The position numbers and the translations under genes were made by a program. This document shows positions 42,190-54,335 of a stretch of DNA of 64,000 nt, piece after piece (positions within the stretch are counted from its first letter, which is position 1; each line of letters starts with the position of its first letter). Under the pieces are notes generated by a model. The model was not told where the DNA came from. It worked only from the letters and a program-made list of their open reading frames with translations, and did not search any database. The DNA comes from Carya illinoinensis (Eukaryota > Streptophyta > Magnoliopsida > Fagales > Juglandaceae), in contig NC_056767.1 of the NCBI RefSeq assembly GCF_018687715.1, forward strand, positions 1,426,001 to 1,490,000, given 5' to 3'.

Positions 42190-43260
42190 GTGGTGCCTCA
42201 GCCTGATTCAACTACTGGACTTGAACTCCTGCTGCTTGGTACACATGACTCAAGACATCGGCTGAGAAAACCAGGAGAATCTCGTGTTGAGGAGGAGCCA
42301 AGTCTAGGCTCTTTGGGCTCTTGATCTTGAATCCTTTTCCGCATCAGTTTTCTGTAGTTCGCTTTGACTCTGAATTTTTGAGACAAATGTTTTCAATTTT
42401 GGACAAGTACATACGCAATGTGATGTTCATTATGGATGGCCATTGAAGATCCCAAACTTCGCTAGCGCTAGTACTAGTGAAACTCACGAGATCCTCTACC
42501 TCGATCAAATTTTAAGTACTAGTACGATGCCATATAATGAAATCTTTTTCTTAGTCTTTTTCAGCTTCCTCTTTTTGAACAATATTTTCCATCCGTTTGC
42601 AGCTAACTTTTGAGATGCTTTGAAGTTCCCTGCGTAAACTTACAATTACAGAAGTCCCGAGTAAGTATCTTAGACTATGACATGTAATGATTTCAATAGA
42701 TTTTACGTACGTTTCCAAAGGCTCTACATGATGGAGGAATGTTCTTGCACACATGTTCCAAACAAAATATCTCATTCAAATGTACAGTTATCATTTGAGC
42801 AAGGGGCCGACGATCTTTTGGGATATCATATACAAGCAGCCGCTTTAGTCCTTTGAGATCAAATAACGCTTCTTGTATGTAGAGCCAATTTACGATAAGT
42901 TCTTTCAAATTGGGGTACCCACAAATTGGATGAAGCCCAATTCTTTCGGCAAGCACCGGATACTTGCTACGCTAATTTCTAAAACCACGAGTCGATCGGA
43001 ATAAGAAATTAGTTCAGCAAGGCTTGCACTATTATTTGCCCTATTATTTGCCCCTTCTTCATTTCCTTCCATTGCCGTCATATATTTCCAATTCTTGAAT
43101 TGTCCCATGTACATTCTTCTAGTCGAGATAAACAAGATAAGACACCAGCTGCAATTCGCTTCAGAGAACGGCATCCCTTCATATCCAACAATTTTAATTG
43201 ACTAAGATTTCCTGCTTCCCATGGCAACTCCACGTTCTTAGAATCACGAAAGCTAAGAAT
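42190..43260 (-). pseudogene. NLR B LRR part
   Basis: Fragments 42905-43174, 42693-42956, 42551-42775 and 42198-42386 in different frames give ISVASIRCLPKELGF, LKELIVNWLYIQEALFDLKG, LEHVCKNIPPSCRAFGN and the serine-rich end SSSTRDSPGFLSRCLE. Confidence 0.78.
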
Positions 43261-43748
43261 ACCGACAGACCGGTTGGCTGGGTTTTGAATCAGTCCGGTC
43301 CAGGATTGATTCCTACATTTTAAAAACCAATTAAGTCCGGTCTGGCATCAGTTCTTGGCTTTTCGGCACTGGACTGGACCGGACCGATTTATAAAATATA
43401 TATATAATTAATTTTAATATTATATAAAATATTTTATGTATGTATATCTAATTTTTATATATAATATATATAATTACATATGAAATAATTTTATATTATA
43501 ATTTATAACATAAAATTTTAATCTTAAATATATATATAATTTTTATATATAATATATATAATTACATTGAAAGTTAATTAAAACTGAAAAATCGGACTGA
43601 ACCGAACCAGAACAGGTAAAACCGGAAGTACCAGTTTAGGAAGGTAAGGAGTCTGAGATTGATTCTTAAAATGCAAAACCGGTATATACACTGGTTTGGT
43701 TTCAAAATTTATACAAAATTGGACCAAACCAGACTGGTTACACCCCTA
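43261..43748. mobile_element. hAT-like DNA element E5 in NLR B LRR
   Basis: Copy of 39349-39832; left end accgacagaccggttgg, right end ggttacacccct. Confidence 0.7.
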
Positions 43749-43929
43749 TCCAGATTCAACGTTCGAAGGTTCTCAAGGATCTGAACTGATGGAGGCAACG
43801 ACGTCAAGGGAAAGCACCTTTCTGCCATAGACAACATCTTCAACTTCTTCATCTCATTAAATAAATTTTATGGGAGCATTTCTAAATTATTTAAACATGA
43901 TAGTTGCAACAACTGAAGTTTGGTGCATT

Positions 43930-44966
43930 TCAACCCATCATGATACCATTCATTTCTCCAAGTAAAAGAGAAATTGTGTTGTAACCCTCATATGTATCCT
44001 TTTGTGGCCATTCTTCACATCTTCTATCCAATGCTACCATAAAACCATATTCATCTCTAGATGCAATTGATATGGCAAAATCTCGCACAAAATCATGTAT
44101 TTTGATGCATTCATCCCTTGTGCTATTCAACAAGAGATTTGAGCTTTGAAGATTCTTTACTATTGTGTTGACATATACTCTTATTTGTTCGACAATACCA
44201 AAGCCTTTAAGAAACCTTTTTCCAACTTCATGTCTGCTAAATATTCAATAGGAAAGTCATAATCTTTGGGATATAGACAACATAGCATAAAGCATGATTT
44301 GGCTTCATTGCTTCCTACATAATTGTAACCAAACTCTATGCTGGAATATACCTTTGGACGGAATACAAGGATATATTTTTGGGATAGCCATTTTAAGTTG
44401 CTGGAGCTTGGCTTTCCATTCATATTCATCACTTTTGTTGCTAAGAGTACTTTCAACCACCGTAATAGCAAGGGGTAAACCTGCACATTCCTTCGTACCC
44501 TGTTGTGGTATTTTGATTAGATTGTGGGTGTTGATAGAATCACCTACCATCTCTCTGAAAAGAGTCAACTCTTCTTTTCAGATAAAAGTCCAATTGGAAA
44601 TATTTTTTGAATTCTCGATTGCAAGTTTCTTTGTTTTGTATCGTTAACAAGATTTTGCAGCTCTTTTCTTTAACTGCATAGTAAATTTCAATAGCCTCAA
44701 GATCAAGTGGTTTCCAAACATCATCCAATATCACAAGGACATTCCTATTCAAAGTCAACCTTGAATATAATTCATTTGCTCTTTCATGTAAATTCTCTTG
44801 TCAAGTCTCGAACCTAGCATTTCCGCAAGTTTGCATTGAATCTTTGTCAGTTTTGACTTTGAGACACCAGTGCAATGGCAACTTTATGGAATAAATTATC
44901 AAATCTTACTATTCTCTCAATCTCTTTGGCCATTTCTATCTTGCCAATCCCTTCCATACCACATAA
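43930..44966 (-). pseudogene. NLR B NB-ARC and MHD region
   Basis: Frames at 44540-44758, 44305-44568, 44181-44486 and 43930-44133 together give kinase-2, GLPL, RNBS-D and a post-NBS stretch FAISIASRDEYGFMVALDRR. ECIKIHDFVRD replaces the MHD consensus. The frame breaks at YVGSNE and at LFREMV match those of copy A or NLR 1. Confidence 0.82.
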
Positions 44967-44974
44967 GGCAATCA

Positions 44975-45443
44975 CAGGGGCGGCTCAATACAAATTGAGA
45001 CCTAAGGCGAAATTAAATTAGTCATTTGTAATTATAATAAATAAAATATAAATTATTATATAGAATATTTTTAAAATTTTCAATAAAATGATATTTTATT
45101 TAAAATATTTAAAGAATTTATATTTAATATAACAACTTAAAATGAGACTGTAATGTAAATTTTGTACCTCAATTTAACAAAATCTTAAAAAATTATTAAA
45201 AATATAAATAATTCATTGTATTAAATATTAAATTTAGTATTATGAGGCCTTGCACACATTGAAAAATATAAAAGTTATTATAAGCTTTATTTAATGAAAT
45301 GATTTTTATTTTTTTAGGTTTTTTGTATTTTTTGTATTTTTACAAAAAACCTAAAAAAAACCTCATTTTTAATGTTGAGGGCTTTACATAGGGTGGAGGC
45401 CATAAGTAATGGCATAAATGGCCTAACCATTGAGCCGGGCTTG
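44975..45443. mobile_element. hAT-like DNA element E4 in NLR B, 469 bp
   Basis: Exact 8-bp duplication ggcaatca (44967-44974 and 45444-45451). Inverted ends caggggcggctcaat and attgagccgggcttg pair at 12 of 15 positions. AT-rich, no frame. Confidence 0.88.
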
Positions 45444-45868
45444 GGCAATCATGTCGATCTTATCATCCATTAGCGCATCCAAAACATTTCGAATAATTGA
45501 TTTTCATATTTCAAAATCAGCCTGGAACCTGGATGGTGATCTTACTTCCATGAAACGTATTTCAAGATTGTACATCCAACCATATTTTGCAGTTGGATCT
45601 TCTAGCAACTCAATGATGGCTTGAGTATTCATATGAGCTTTCTTATTTAATTAAGGAGCGTACGTAGTGCCAAATTAGGACACCAACCATTCAAGCACAT
45701 ATTAGTTTTGACATAGTCTTCAAGAAATTTCCACACATTTTTCAGCCACATATCCATTTCACTTGGGACTACTTCTTGATCCCATTCGGCTACATCAACA
45801 TCTAGTCACACCTCCCGCTTCTAATTAACTAGCGTAATACATTTATCTTTGGGAATCACGGTAATACT

Positions 45869-46730
45869 GAATGGGATAAAAGATCGATATTGAAGAAATA
45901 CCTAAACAAGACGAACAGTTTTTGGAATATCACACGTAACGAGCAATTACATGTCACCATATGACCACTTTGGGAGAATATGCCGACAAAGATGACCACT
46001 TTTGGGGCACAATGGGCTTAATCAATAAAGTTGTTCCTTTGGTGCAGGATAGATGTTTAGAAAATCTGAAAACCTTGAACATCATACGAGAAACCCCAAG
46101 CTGAATGGACCTGGTTATTTTAATTTGTAACACTAAGGCCATTATATATTGAACACTCATGTAGCTCAAAATTTTGTGAATAGTAGTAAAATAGTATATG
46201 AATAGTAGTAAAATTTTTTGAATTAGTATGTTTTAATGAATTTTGAAAAATGTGGGAGAAAAAGTTAATAAAAATATATATATAAAGTTCAAACATGAAT
46301 AAAAATTTTTAATATCATTTTTATTTTGAAGTTAGAAAATTTTGTATTGTTTTTCACGTTTTGTTTTAAAGTTTATATAAATTATAATAATTAGATAAAA
46401 AAATTAAAAATTAAAAAATACTTTATATTTAAATAATATTCGAAAAGAGAATCGTAAAAAGAACGAAACACCAATACACCCAAGCATAGAGAATTTAATA
46501 ACATGGATCTCCTCCCTTCTTAGATTTTTGTTACCCCTTTCAACTCTTCAATCTGGCTTTGCGCTGTAGGTTATAAAGACAAGACAAATGGACATAGCTC
46601 TATTATTTTATACAACAACTAGAAGGATTCTGCTTTCCATCTTGTGCTTCGTCGCAGGGGATGGACTTAAAATTAGTTTGTGAATAGTACTTAAGTAGTA
46701 TGTGAATGATTCTCTGAAGTTACACGCGCT
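45869..46730. other. Upstream flank of NLR B, no gene
   Basis: Includes atatcacacgtaacg near 45928, comparable with 20066 upstream of NLR 1; an MR1-type repeat at about 46175-46450; and the flank-like segment 46440-46640. Nothing coding is credible. Confidence 0.5.
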
Positions 46731-46731
46731 T

Positions 46732-47392
46732 TTTTTTTTTTTTTTTTTTTTGAGATTTAAGATATTACACTGAAATGTTTGTACAAAAGCAGGGTTTAGA
46801 AGAGAGAACATAAATCTCAAGGTAAACGAAGATGGGAGACGAATTACAGTTCATGTTCATGGGGAGAAAGGGAGCAAATTGTAGATAATGAGGTTTCTTC
46901 ATGTCATAAGTAGATATAGTTCATACAGTTCCCAGTTGTTTTGGAGTTGCGGATTAATATATATACTATATATATGGTACCTGTAGACCGTTGGCCCTGT
47001 TGATTTGACAATTTCTTTTCAAGTTGGTGATACATTGAATCAGAATCATTGGCAGATATTACGAAGTAAATATGCCTAAAACTCACGAGTCCCAAAGTCA
47101 AACGAGTTTGACCTTATGAATTCAGGTAAAAGTAAAACATATTCTCTACAATTCAGATTCTCCCCAGTCATATGCCACATAGATGTGGTTCCAATGGAAT
47201 GAGAAACTAGAAGAAAGTCTGACGCGTGTAATGATTTCTAGGATTGCTATGGGATTGTCTGCAAGGAAGCATGGTGTTTTTTGTAATAAGAGGTAGGCAA
47301 CTTTCACAGCCATAGAATAAAAGAACTCCTCGTTATTCACAGGACTCAAAGATTCGGTAGTAAGGAAGTCTTGAAGGGCGAAGCCAATCTCA
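46732..47392 (-). pseudogene. Unrecognised gene fragment with poly-A, possible retrocopy
   Basis: A minus-strand frame is open from about 47392 to a stop at 47146, reading through GFALQDFLTTESLSPVNNEE, SMAVKVAYLLLQKTPCF and HWNHIYVAYDWGESEL. It looks protein-like, but no family is recognised. Downstream lies ~390 bp without a frame and then a 22-base poly-T (poly-A on this strand) at 46732-46753, as in a retrotransposed mRNA 3' end. The upstream side is cut by a LINE at about 47398. No clear target duplication was found. Confidence 0.4.
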
Positions 47393-47407
47393 AAAATTAA
47401 ATTTATG

Positions 47408-50400
47408 ATTGATAATATTTTAGTGTGGAATATTACAGGATTGGGTAAGACGTATAAAGAAATTGGTTCGTAAGTTTGATATTTCCATTTTGGTAGTCTC
47501 GGAGCCGTTTCAAAATGTGGAAAAACTACAACGATGGTCTCGTTCTATTGGTTTCCCTAATTTCAGTTCTAATGTGGAAGATGGTGGCAAAATTTGGGTT
47601 TGTTGGAAAGAGGAAGTGGAGATGCATATTGTAGGGGTCTCTAGCCAGTCTTTTACTGGTCTTTTTTCAGGAAATGGTGTTGTTTTGTTAGGGACATTTG
47701 TTTATGCAAAGTGTTCTTAGCCTGAACATAAAGGGTTGTGGGAACATTTGTGCGGTATTTCGAATGTGGGTGTTCCATGGGTGGTGTTGGGATATTTTAG
47801 CATCATCCGTTCGGATGAGGAGCCCGTTGGTTGGAGGCCGAGGCCTCTTGGTGCGATGGAGGATTTTAATGGGTGTATCAACAGTTGTGGATTGGTCGAT
47901 TTCAGGTTGCATGGGAAACAAATGTCATGGTGTAACACTGTAATGGTCAACTTGGCTCGGCTAGAAGTTGGGAAAAACTTGATCGTGTGCTTGTAAACAA
48001 TGTGTTTGTTTCTAAGTTTAGCGAGGCTGCAGCGCATTTATTATGTCAAAAAACATCTGATCATTCACCAATAGCTTTACTGCTATTTTCGGGTTTTTCG
48101 AGGTATGGGCCAACTGCTTTCTATTTTCCAAATATGTGGATTTCACATAGAAAGTTCATGGAGGGCACCGGTTTTGTGTAGTAGTGGTCTTTTTGCTTTG
48201 GCCGAAAAATTGAAGAGATTGAAGTATAAATTGAGTGAATGGAATAAAAATGTTTTTGGAAAAGTTGATGGGGTTATTCGGGAGTTGGAGGAACGAATAG
48301 AGCTCCTGGAGGGGATGTTGCAATCGAGTTCCTTCGGAGAGGTGGAAGAGGAATTTTTGGTGACCAAGGCGGAGCTCGATATCTGGTTAAAGAGGGAAGA
48401 AATCCTTTTGGCGCAGCCAATGAAGAAGAAGTAGGGATTAGAAGGTGATCAAAACTCAAAATTCTTCCATGCTATTATTGCGCAAAGTAGGAGGAGCTCG
48501 TGTGTGAAGGAAATGAGACTATCAAATGGTTTGGTCTTGGACTCGCTGGAGAGGGTGCACGAGGCAGCTGTTCAGTATTTGAGGACTTTCTGGCTCAAGG
48601 AGAAGTGGGTTCATTGCCTAATCTGGACTGCTTATTTTCTCAGACTCTATCCGAGTGTGAAGAGGAGGGGCTTGATGTTGGAACCTTCGGAAGAGGAAGT
48701 GAAAATGGCGTTATCTTCCATTGCAATGGACAGCAACCCATGGCCTGATAGCTTTGGGTCTTCTTTTTATTTGGCTTGTTGGTACTTGGTAAAAGATTAT
48801 ATCATGGAAGCGGTGAGGGAATTCTTTCAAGGCATTGATCTTCCTAGATTTTATACAGGATCGTTTATTGTTCTTATTCCGAAGGTGAAGAATCTGCTTA
48901 GTTTCGATAAGTTTAGGCTGATAAGCCTATACAATATTATGTATAAGGTGTTCTCTAAAATTCTGGTTAATCCCCTTTCTTTGTTGCTGGGAAGTATTAT
49001 TTCACCAGGGGCGTTTGTGAAGGGTAAAAATATTTTTGAGAATATTTCCCTTACTCAAGAGATGACGAAGTTATTGCACCGGAAGGCTGGGGGCGTAATA
49101 TCTTGATAAAAAATCGACATGAGTAAGGCATATGATCAAGTAGATTGGAGGTTCTTGGATCATGTTTTACGCACTATTGGTATTCTAGAATGCTTTTGAA
49201 AATTGGTTGGAAATTGTGTCTCCATCCCATGGTTTTCAGTTATGATGAATGGTAGGTATAGAGGTTTTTTCAAATAAAAAAGGGGTTTTGATAGGGAGAT
49301 CCACTGTCGCCATATTTATTTATGAAGAGGTGTTTTCGAGATTGCTAAATAAAAGGATGTCGGGTAGGGGTATCCTGCCTTTTTCTCATCCACTTAATGC
49401 TCCAAGAATTACTCATTTATTGTATGCCGATGATGTTGTAGTTTTTGTTAATGGGAGTCAAAAGTCGGTTAGGTGTTTGATGGGTGTGTTGAAAGATTAC
49501 GAATGCTGGACAGGGCAAAGGAAGAATTATGATTAGTCTGCCATTTTTTTCTCTAAGCATCTGACTGTTGGAGAACTCAGGAGTTGTTGGCTGAAATTGG
49601 TTTTTCCGAGGGTCACTTTCCCTTTACGTATTTGGGTGCTCCTATCGTGGATGGCCGACTAAAAATTAGGCATCTTGTGTCTTTGTTGGATTGAGTAGAA
49701 AAGAAATTGATGGGATGGAAGTGTAGATTAATATCGCAAGGGGGAAGATTGAATTTGTTGAGGCATGTACTTTCCAGCCTGCCCATTTACTTACTTTCGG
49801 TATTGCAGGTTCCTGAAGTTGTAATTTGGAAGCTAAATGGGCTGTTTGCAAAATTTTTTTGGGGGGGTGGGAACAAGGTGGTAGAAGTAAGAGGCAATGG
49901 AGAGCATGGAAGAAGTTGTGCTTGCCTGTGGAAGAAGGGGGAACTGGGGGGGCGAAAACTGGATGAGGTCCAAAGATCCTTATTCTTGAAATTTGGGTGG
50001 AATTTGTTGACTCAAGAGTCGCTATGATCAAACTTTTTCAAAGCTATATATGTTAAAATGGGGCATATTTCCTTGTGCCTTGAAGATGATAAGGGGTAGG
50101 TGTTTTGGAAAAGGATAGTGGAGGGGTTGTCGTTGCTTGTGCATAATTCAAGATGGAAGGTTCGTGAGGGACAGGTATTATTGTGGTTTGATAAGTTCAT
50201 GGTACAAGGCCCGCAGTGTGAAGAGGTTGAAAATGTGGAAGAACTGAACGTTAAAATTTGGGAGTAGATTGTAAATGATCGGTGGGATGTTGATAGGCTA
50301 GAGATGCAGGTGCGCCATTTGGGCGTTCCCTTAGTTTCTCGTTGTAACTGTTGTGTGGAAGGAAGATATGAAACTGTGCAGCTGGTTTGGGGTTCAATTA

Positions 50401-50561
50401 AACATTGGGTGAATGTGCTTGCTGCTGAAATTTCCAGGGTCCAACAGTTGTCTGAATGGGACTTACGTTTGCTGAATCGCATGGATACTCCGGTAGTGAA
50501 ACCAAGGCCTTCGAAAGTCCATATTGTTCGCTAGTTGAAGCCGCCCTTGGGGTGATTAAAA
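47408..50561 (+). pseudogene. LINE C ORF2, endonuclease to zinc-finger part
   Basis: Endonuclease start ILVWNITGLGK and SEPFQN, then SDHSPIAL near 48060. Linker with LERKRLKYKLSEWNKNVFG-like sequence near 48215. Reverse transcriptase pieces: FGSSFYLACW, LIPKVKN, FRLISLYNIMYKVFSKIL, MSKAYDQVDW near 49118 and YADDVVVF near 49426. zf-RVT remnant HLGVPLVSRCNCC near 50320. Distributed over all three frames with many stops, plus a deletion near 50265. Confidence 0.85.
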
Positions 50562-51073
50562 CTGAACTTAGATAAAATACTTGACCGCCCCCTCATGTAC
50601 TAGTTCCATCGATCCCAAAACTGATCCGTCTGGTAAGTTCATGCTTTTAATACATGCATTCCTTCTACGTTGAGCCAAGGTAGCGTGAAAAAATTTAGTG
50701 TTCTTATCGCCCTTCTCTAGCCAGATTTGTTTTGCTTGTTGGGCTAGTCTCATGTCCTCTCTTTTATACCAAATTTCCAGTTCTGCCTTGGTGATAAGAA
50801 ATTCTTGCTCAATTTCCTCCGAGTAATTTTCCTGGAGGATCTGCTCGTAGATTTCTTCCCTCTCCTCCAGTTCTTTGATTATTGCATCGACTTGGCCAAA
50901 GATCTCTCTATTCCACTGCCTCATTTTCTGTTTAAGCCTTTTTAGTTTCCCGGCTAGATTCAGTAAACCTGGCTCCCACCCTATCGGCTCACTCCATGAA
51001 ATCCGTACCATTTCTAAGAAACCGTCATGTGATGTCCACATATTCTGAAATCGGAATGGCGCTGGTCCATACC
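50562..51073 (-). pseudogene. LINE D inverted 5' segment (ORF2 linker)
   Basis: Minus-strand frame open from about 51072 to 50562: RYGPAPFRFQNMWTSH, coiled-coil-like LAGKLKRLKQKMRQWNREIF, WLEKGDKNTKFFH and ending HEGAVKYF. It corresponds to residues about 225-410 of the ORF2 of LINE B and has no stop of its own. Confidence 0.88.
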
Positions 51074-53779
51074 TTTTGTCTTCCTTTATTCAGGTCAAAC
51101 TCTCCCAAGATATTACTCCTCATCCTTTCTAGTGCTTATTCCGAAAATTAAAAATCCTCAGAGTTACGATAGCTTCCGTGCCATAAGCTTATGTAACGTG
51201 ATTTATAAAGTCTTCTCTAAAATTTTAGTGGATAAACTATCCTTGATACTTGATGATGTTATTGCGCCAGAACAAGGGGCTTTTGTGAAAGGAAGAAATA
51301 TCTTGAAAGACATCACTCTCACCCAGGAGATGGTAAAGCTGCTACACCGTAAGAATAGAGGAGGAAACATTTTGATGAAAATAAACATGAGCAAGCCGTA
51401 TGATAGGGTAAACTGGAAATTTCTGGATCACATTCTTAGAGCTTTTGGCTTACCGGATTTCTTTTGTAGGCTGATAAAAAATTGTGTAACATCGCCGTGG
51501 TTCTCTATCATGATGCACGGCACTTATAAAGGTTTCTTCAAGGCGAAAAGGGGGCTACGACAAGGGGACCCTATCTCCCCTATTTTGTTTATCATCATGG
51601 AAGAGGTATTCTCAAGATTGCTTAAGAGGAAGAGAAGAGGATCTTAACTTATTCTCAGCCTAGCGGAACCCCTCCTATTACACACTTATTATTTGCTGAT
51701 GACATAATGGTTTTTGCCAATGCTAGTAAGGGATCCATACGATGCCTAATGGAGGTGGTAAAGACTTATGAACTGTGGTCTGGTCAGAAGGTTAATCTGG
51801 AAAAATCAGCAGTATACTTCTCTAAGCAACTGAAAAGAAGAAGGAGGGGAGAGATCTTGATGGAAACGAGTGTTAAGGAGGGACATTTCCCTTTCCAGTA
51901 CTTGGGGGTCCCAATAGTGGAGGGTAAATTGAAGTCTAGAAACTTTGACGCGTTGATTTTGAATATTGAGAAGAAACTTTCAGGTTGGAAAAGCAGATTG
52001 TTATCACAAGGGGGAAGATTGATTCTTATGAGACATGTACTATCTAGCATGCCTGTCTATTTGCTCTTAGCAATACATATGCCAAAACTAGTGATCCGAA
52101 AGGTGCATAGTCTCTTTGCAAATTGTTTCTGGGGTGAACAAGGGGGTAAGAGTAAAAGAAAGTGGAGGTCGTGGAGGAAGCTTTGTGCCCCAGAGGATGA
52201 GGGTGGTATAGGTATGTGAGACGTTGCGGAGGTGCAAAAATCTCTTTTCATGAAATTTGGATGGAATATTCTAACCCAAAAATCTCTATGGGCAAATTTT
52301 TTCAGAGCCAAATACTTGAAAAATGGACACATAGAAAGGAGACCTGAAAACAAGCTGGTGTCTAATTTCTGGAAAAAAGTTAAGGAATGAATTAAAGAAG
52401 TTCTGGCTAAATCAAGGTGGAAAGTACGAGAAGGAAACATCTCTCTTTGGTTTGATAATTTCCTACCAGGGGGTCCTATCTCGGAAATGGTATCACAAGT
52501 GGAAGAGCCAAACACAAGACTAAAAGACCTACTAGACAAAAACAGATGGGAAGACAAGAGAATACGAAGACTGATGGATAGACAGACAGCAAATGAAGTA
52601 ATACAGATTGTAGGAAAATTAAATGATGAAAAAGACATGCTAGTGTGGTTACCAGAGAAGAGTGGAACCTTCTCCACAAAATCAGCTTGGAATGAAGTGA
52701 GATTAAAGAGCCCGAAGTTTGAATGGGCGAAATGGGTCTGGCATAAATTTCTCCCCAAAAAGATAGCTATATGTGTGTGGAGGGCAGCTTTTAACTGTCT
52801 AAGTGTTGATGAACAAACACGCAATATTGGAATTCCTATTGCGTCGGCATGCAACTGCTGCAAAGAAAGGCAAAATGAAGACTTAGAACACCTGCTCGGC
52901 AAAGGGGAACTAGCAGTAAGTATTTGGAAAAGGGCATCAGCTGAGATGGGAGTCCCTTTCCGGACACAACAGAGCTGGAAAGAAAGAGTTCAAATCTGGT
53001 TTAACAGGGCCTCACGCAAAACTCAGCTTGGTTTCCTGCTGGGATTAACTCCATGTTTAATAATCTGGAAAATATGGAGCTGGCGCTGTGCAGCAAGGAT
53101 GGAGGGGATTTCTGAAAACATCTTGGAGGTATGGGGAGCTATTAAATTCTGGTTAGGATCCATAGCCAATAAAATCATCAAAGCCCGGAAATTAACCAAC
53201 TAGGATGCTAAAGTGATCAAAAATTTAGGAATTCATACAGTGATAGTGAAAAAGAAATAGGTGAAGATTATCAGATGGAGGAGGCCGACTTCTGGTAGAC
53301 TAAAGCTAAACGTGGATGGAAGCAGCCTTGGCAACCCAGGACTAGCTGGTGGGGGTGGTATTCTGAGGGATAGTGGGGGAAAAATAGTTTATGGTTTTTC
53401 AAAACATTTTGGGAATGCCTCAAGCGTGGAAGCCGAACTAAGGGGTTTACTAGAAGGGGTTAAACTATGTCAACACCTGGGACACACAACTATAGACATT
53501 GAGTGTGACTCTCTAGTACTCGTGAACTGGTCCCGAAAGCAAAAATGCACAGCCTGGTACCTTTGGGATTACTGGGAAGAACTGCAGGCTGCTTTACAGA
53601 ATTTTGACTTCACAATATCACACTACTATAGAGAAGGCAACCAAGTGGCAGATTCTTTGGCTAGAAGGGGTGCCGTAGGCGAGTCAGCTTTCTTCTCAGA
53701 ATGGAAGCAACTTCCAAGGATAACGAGAGGGCTGGCGAGACTTGACTCTATGGGGACTGCTTGTTTTAGATGCACATGA
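51074..53779 (+). pseudogene. LINE D ORF2, reverse transcriptase to RNase H
   Basis: Forward segment: LIPKIKN, ISLCNVIYKVFSKIL, KINMSKPYDRVNW, GLRQGDPISPILF, then a one-base shift near 51645 and LLFADDIMVF (FADD box). Next come the thumb-like region, zf-RVT (HKFLPKKIAICVWRAAFNC, NIGIPIASACNCC) and RNase H (LNVDGSSLGNPG, VEAELRGLLEGV, ECDSLVLVNW, GNQVADSLARRG). Stops at 52217, 52387, 53201 and 53258. Catalytic residues are largely kept, so decay is moderate. Confidence 0.9.
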
Positions 53780-53850
53780 TAGTGTATATTTTGTGTTAGC
53801 TTTTTGTAAAGTCTTTCTCTTGTGTAAAAGCTTCTTTTGTGTAAAGGTTT

Positions 53851-53869
53851 TCCTCCGCTAAAAGTGAGG
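53851..53869 (+). other. LINE D 3'-UTR hairpin-like motif
   Basis: tcctccgctaaaagtgagg, matching the LINE B motif at 10182-10200 apart from the loop. Confidence 0.5.
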
Positions 53870-53926
53870 GTATATATATAGTTGATGGAGGTTCTGTCCT
53901 CCTTTTAATAAAAAAAAAAGAAAAAA

Positions 53927-54330
53927 AAGATGGCAATTATCTTGGGAATCCGAGGCCTAGTGGGGGAGGTGGAATTCTTCGAAACTATGAAGGGAGGTTA
54001 TTGTTTGCTTTTTCAAAATTTTTTGGTTCTTGCACTAACAATGAAGCTCCGGCAATTGTAGTGCGATTAAAATTCTGCCAACAATTGGGCTATGTTTTCA
54101 GTGATATAGAATGTGATTATTTGACTCTGGTTTCTTGGGCGGTGGAGAGAGCGTGTACTGAGTGGTACTTTTGGGATTTTTGGGATCTATTGATGAGCTT
54201 GTTAGATAGTTTTGATTTCTCTATCAAGCATTTGTTTAGAAAATGGAACAAATTTGCCGATGAATTGGCGAGGCTTAATATAGTTTACGGAAGTTCCGTC
54301 CTCCATTTATTAAAAGGAAAAAAAAAGTAA
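53927..54330 (+). pseudogene. LINE C ORF2, RNase H part and tail
   Basis: GNPRPSGGGGIL, LKFCQQLGY, IECDYLTLVSW and NKFADELARLN, homologous to the RNase H of LINE D. It continues the coding sequence that stops at 50561. The tail keeps gaagttccgtcctccatttatt, close to gaggttctgtcctcctttta of LINE D. Confidence 0.85.
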
Positions 54331-54335
54331 GGAAA

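Larger units (their letters stand above)
42147..45868 (-). pseudogene. CC-NBS-LRR pseudogene B (tandem copy of A)
   Basis: Repeats 38301-42145 with a period of about 3.85 kb and carries the same E4 and E5 elements at the same places, so both insertions predate the duplication. It lacks the C-terminal LRR exon and the first ~180 bases of the coiled coil. NB-ARC motifs: LVILDDVW (about 44735), GLPLAI (about 44475), CFMLCCLYPKD (about 44280) and IHD in place of MHD (about 44105). Frameshifts and stops are shared with A in part. Confidence 0.88.
50562..53926 (+). mobile_element. L1-type LINE (copy D), nested, 5'-inverted
   Basis: Inserted in the RNase H of LINE C. The first ~510 bases (50562-51073) are element sequence in reverse orientation, covering the linker between endonuclease and reverse transcriptase. 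The rest (51074-53926) is forward, from just before LIPK to RNase H, 3' UTR and A-tail. About 85 codons are missing between the two segments. This is the classical twin-priming structure. Target duplication is at most about 4 bases (agat). Confidence 0.88.
47398..54330 (+). mobile_element. Decayed L1-type LINE (copy C), interrupted by LINE D
   Basis: 5'-truncated LINE starting at the ORF2 start and ending in a short 3' UTR and A-tract at 54315-54335. Its RNase H is split: the sequence up to ctgaacttagat (50561) continues at gatggcaattat (53927). Between these points sits LINE D. Many frameshifts and stops; an old copy of the same wider family as LINE D. Confidence 0.85.
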
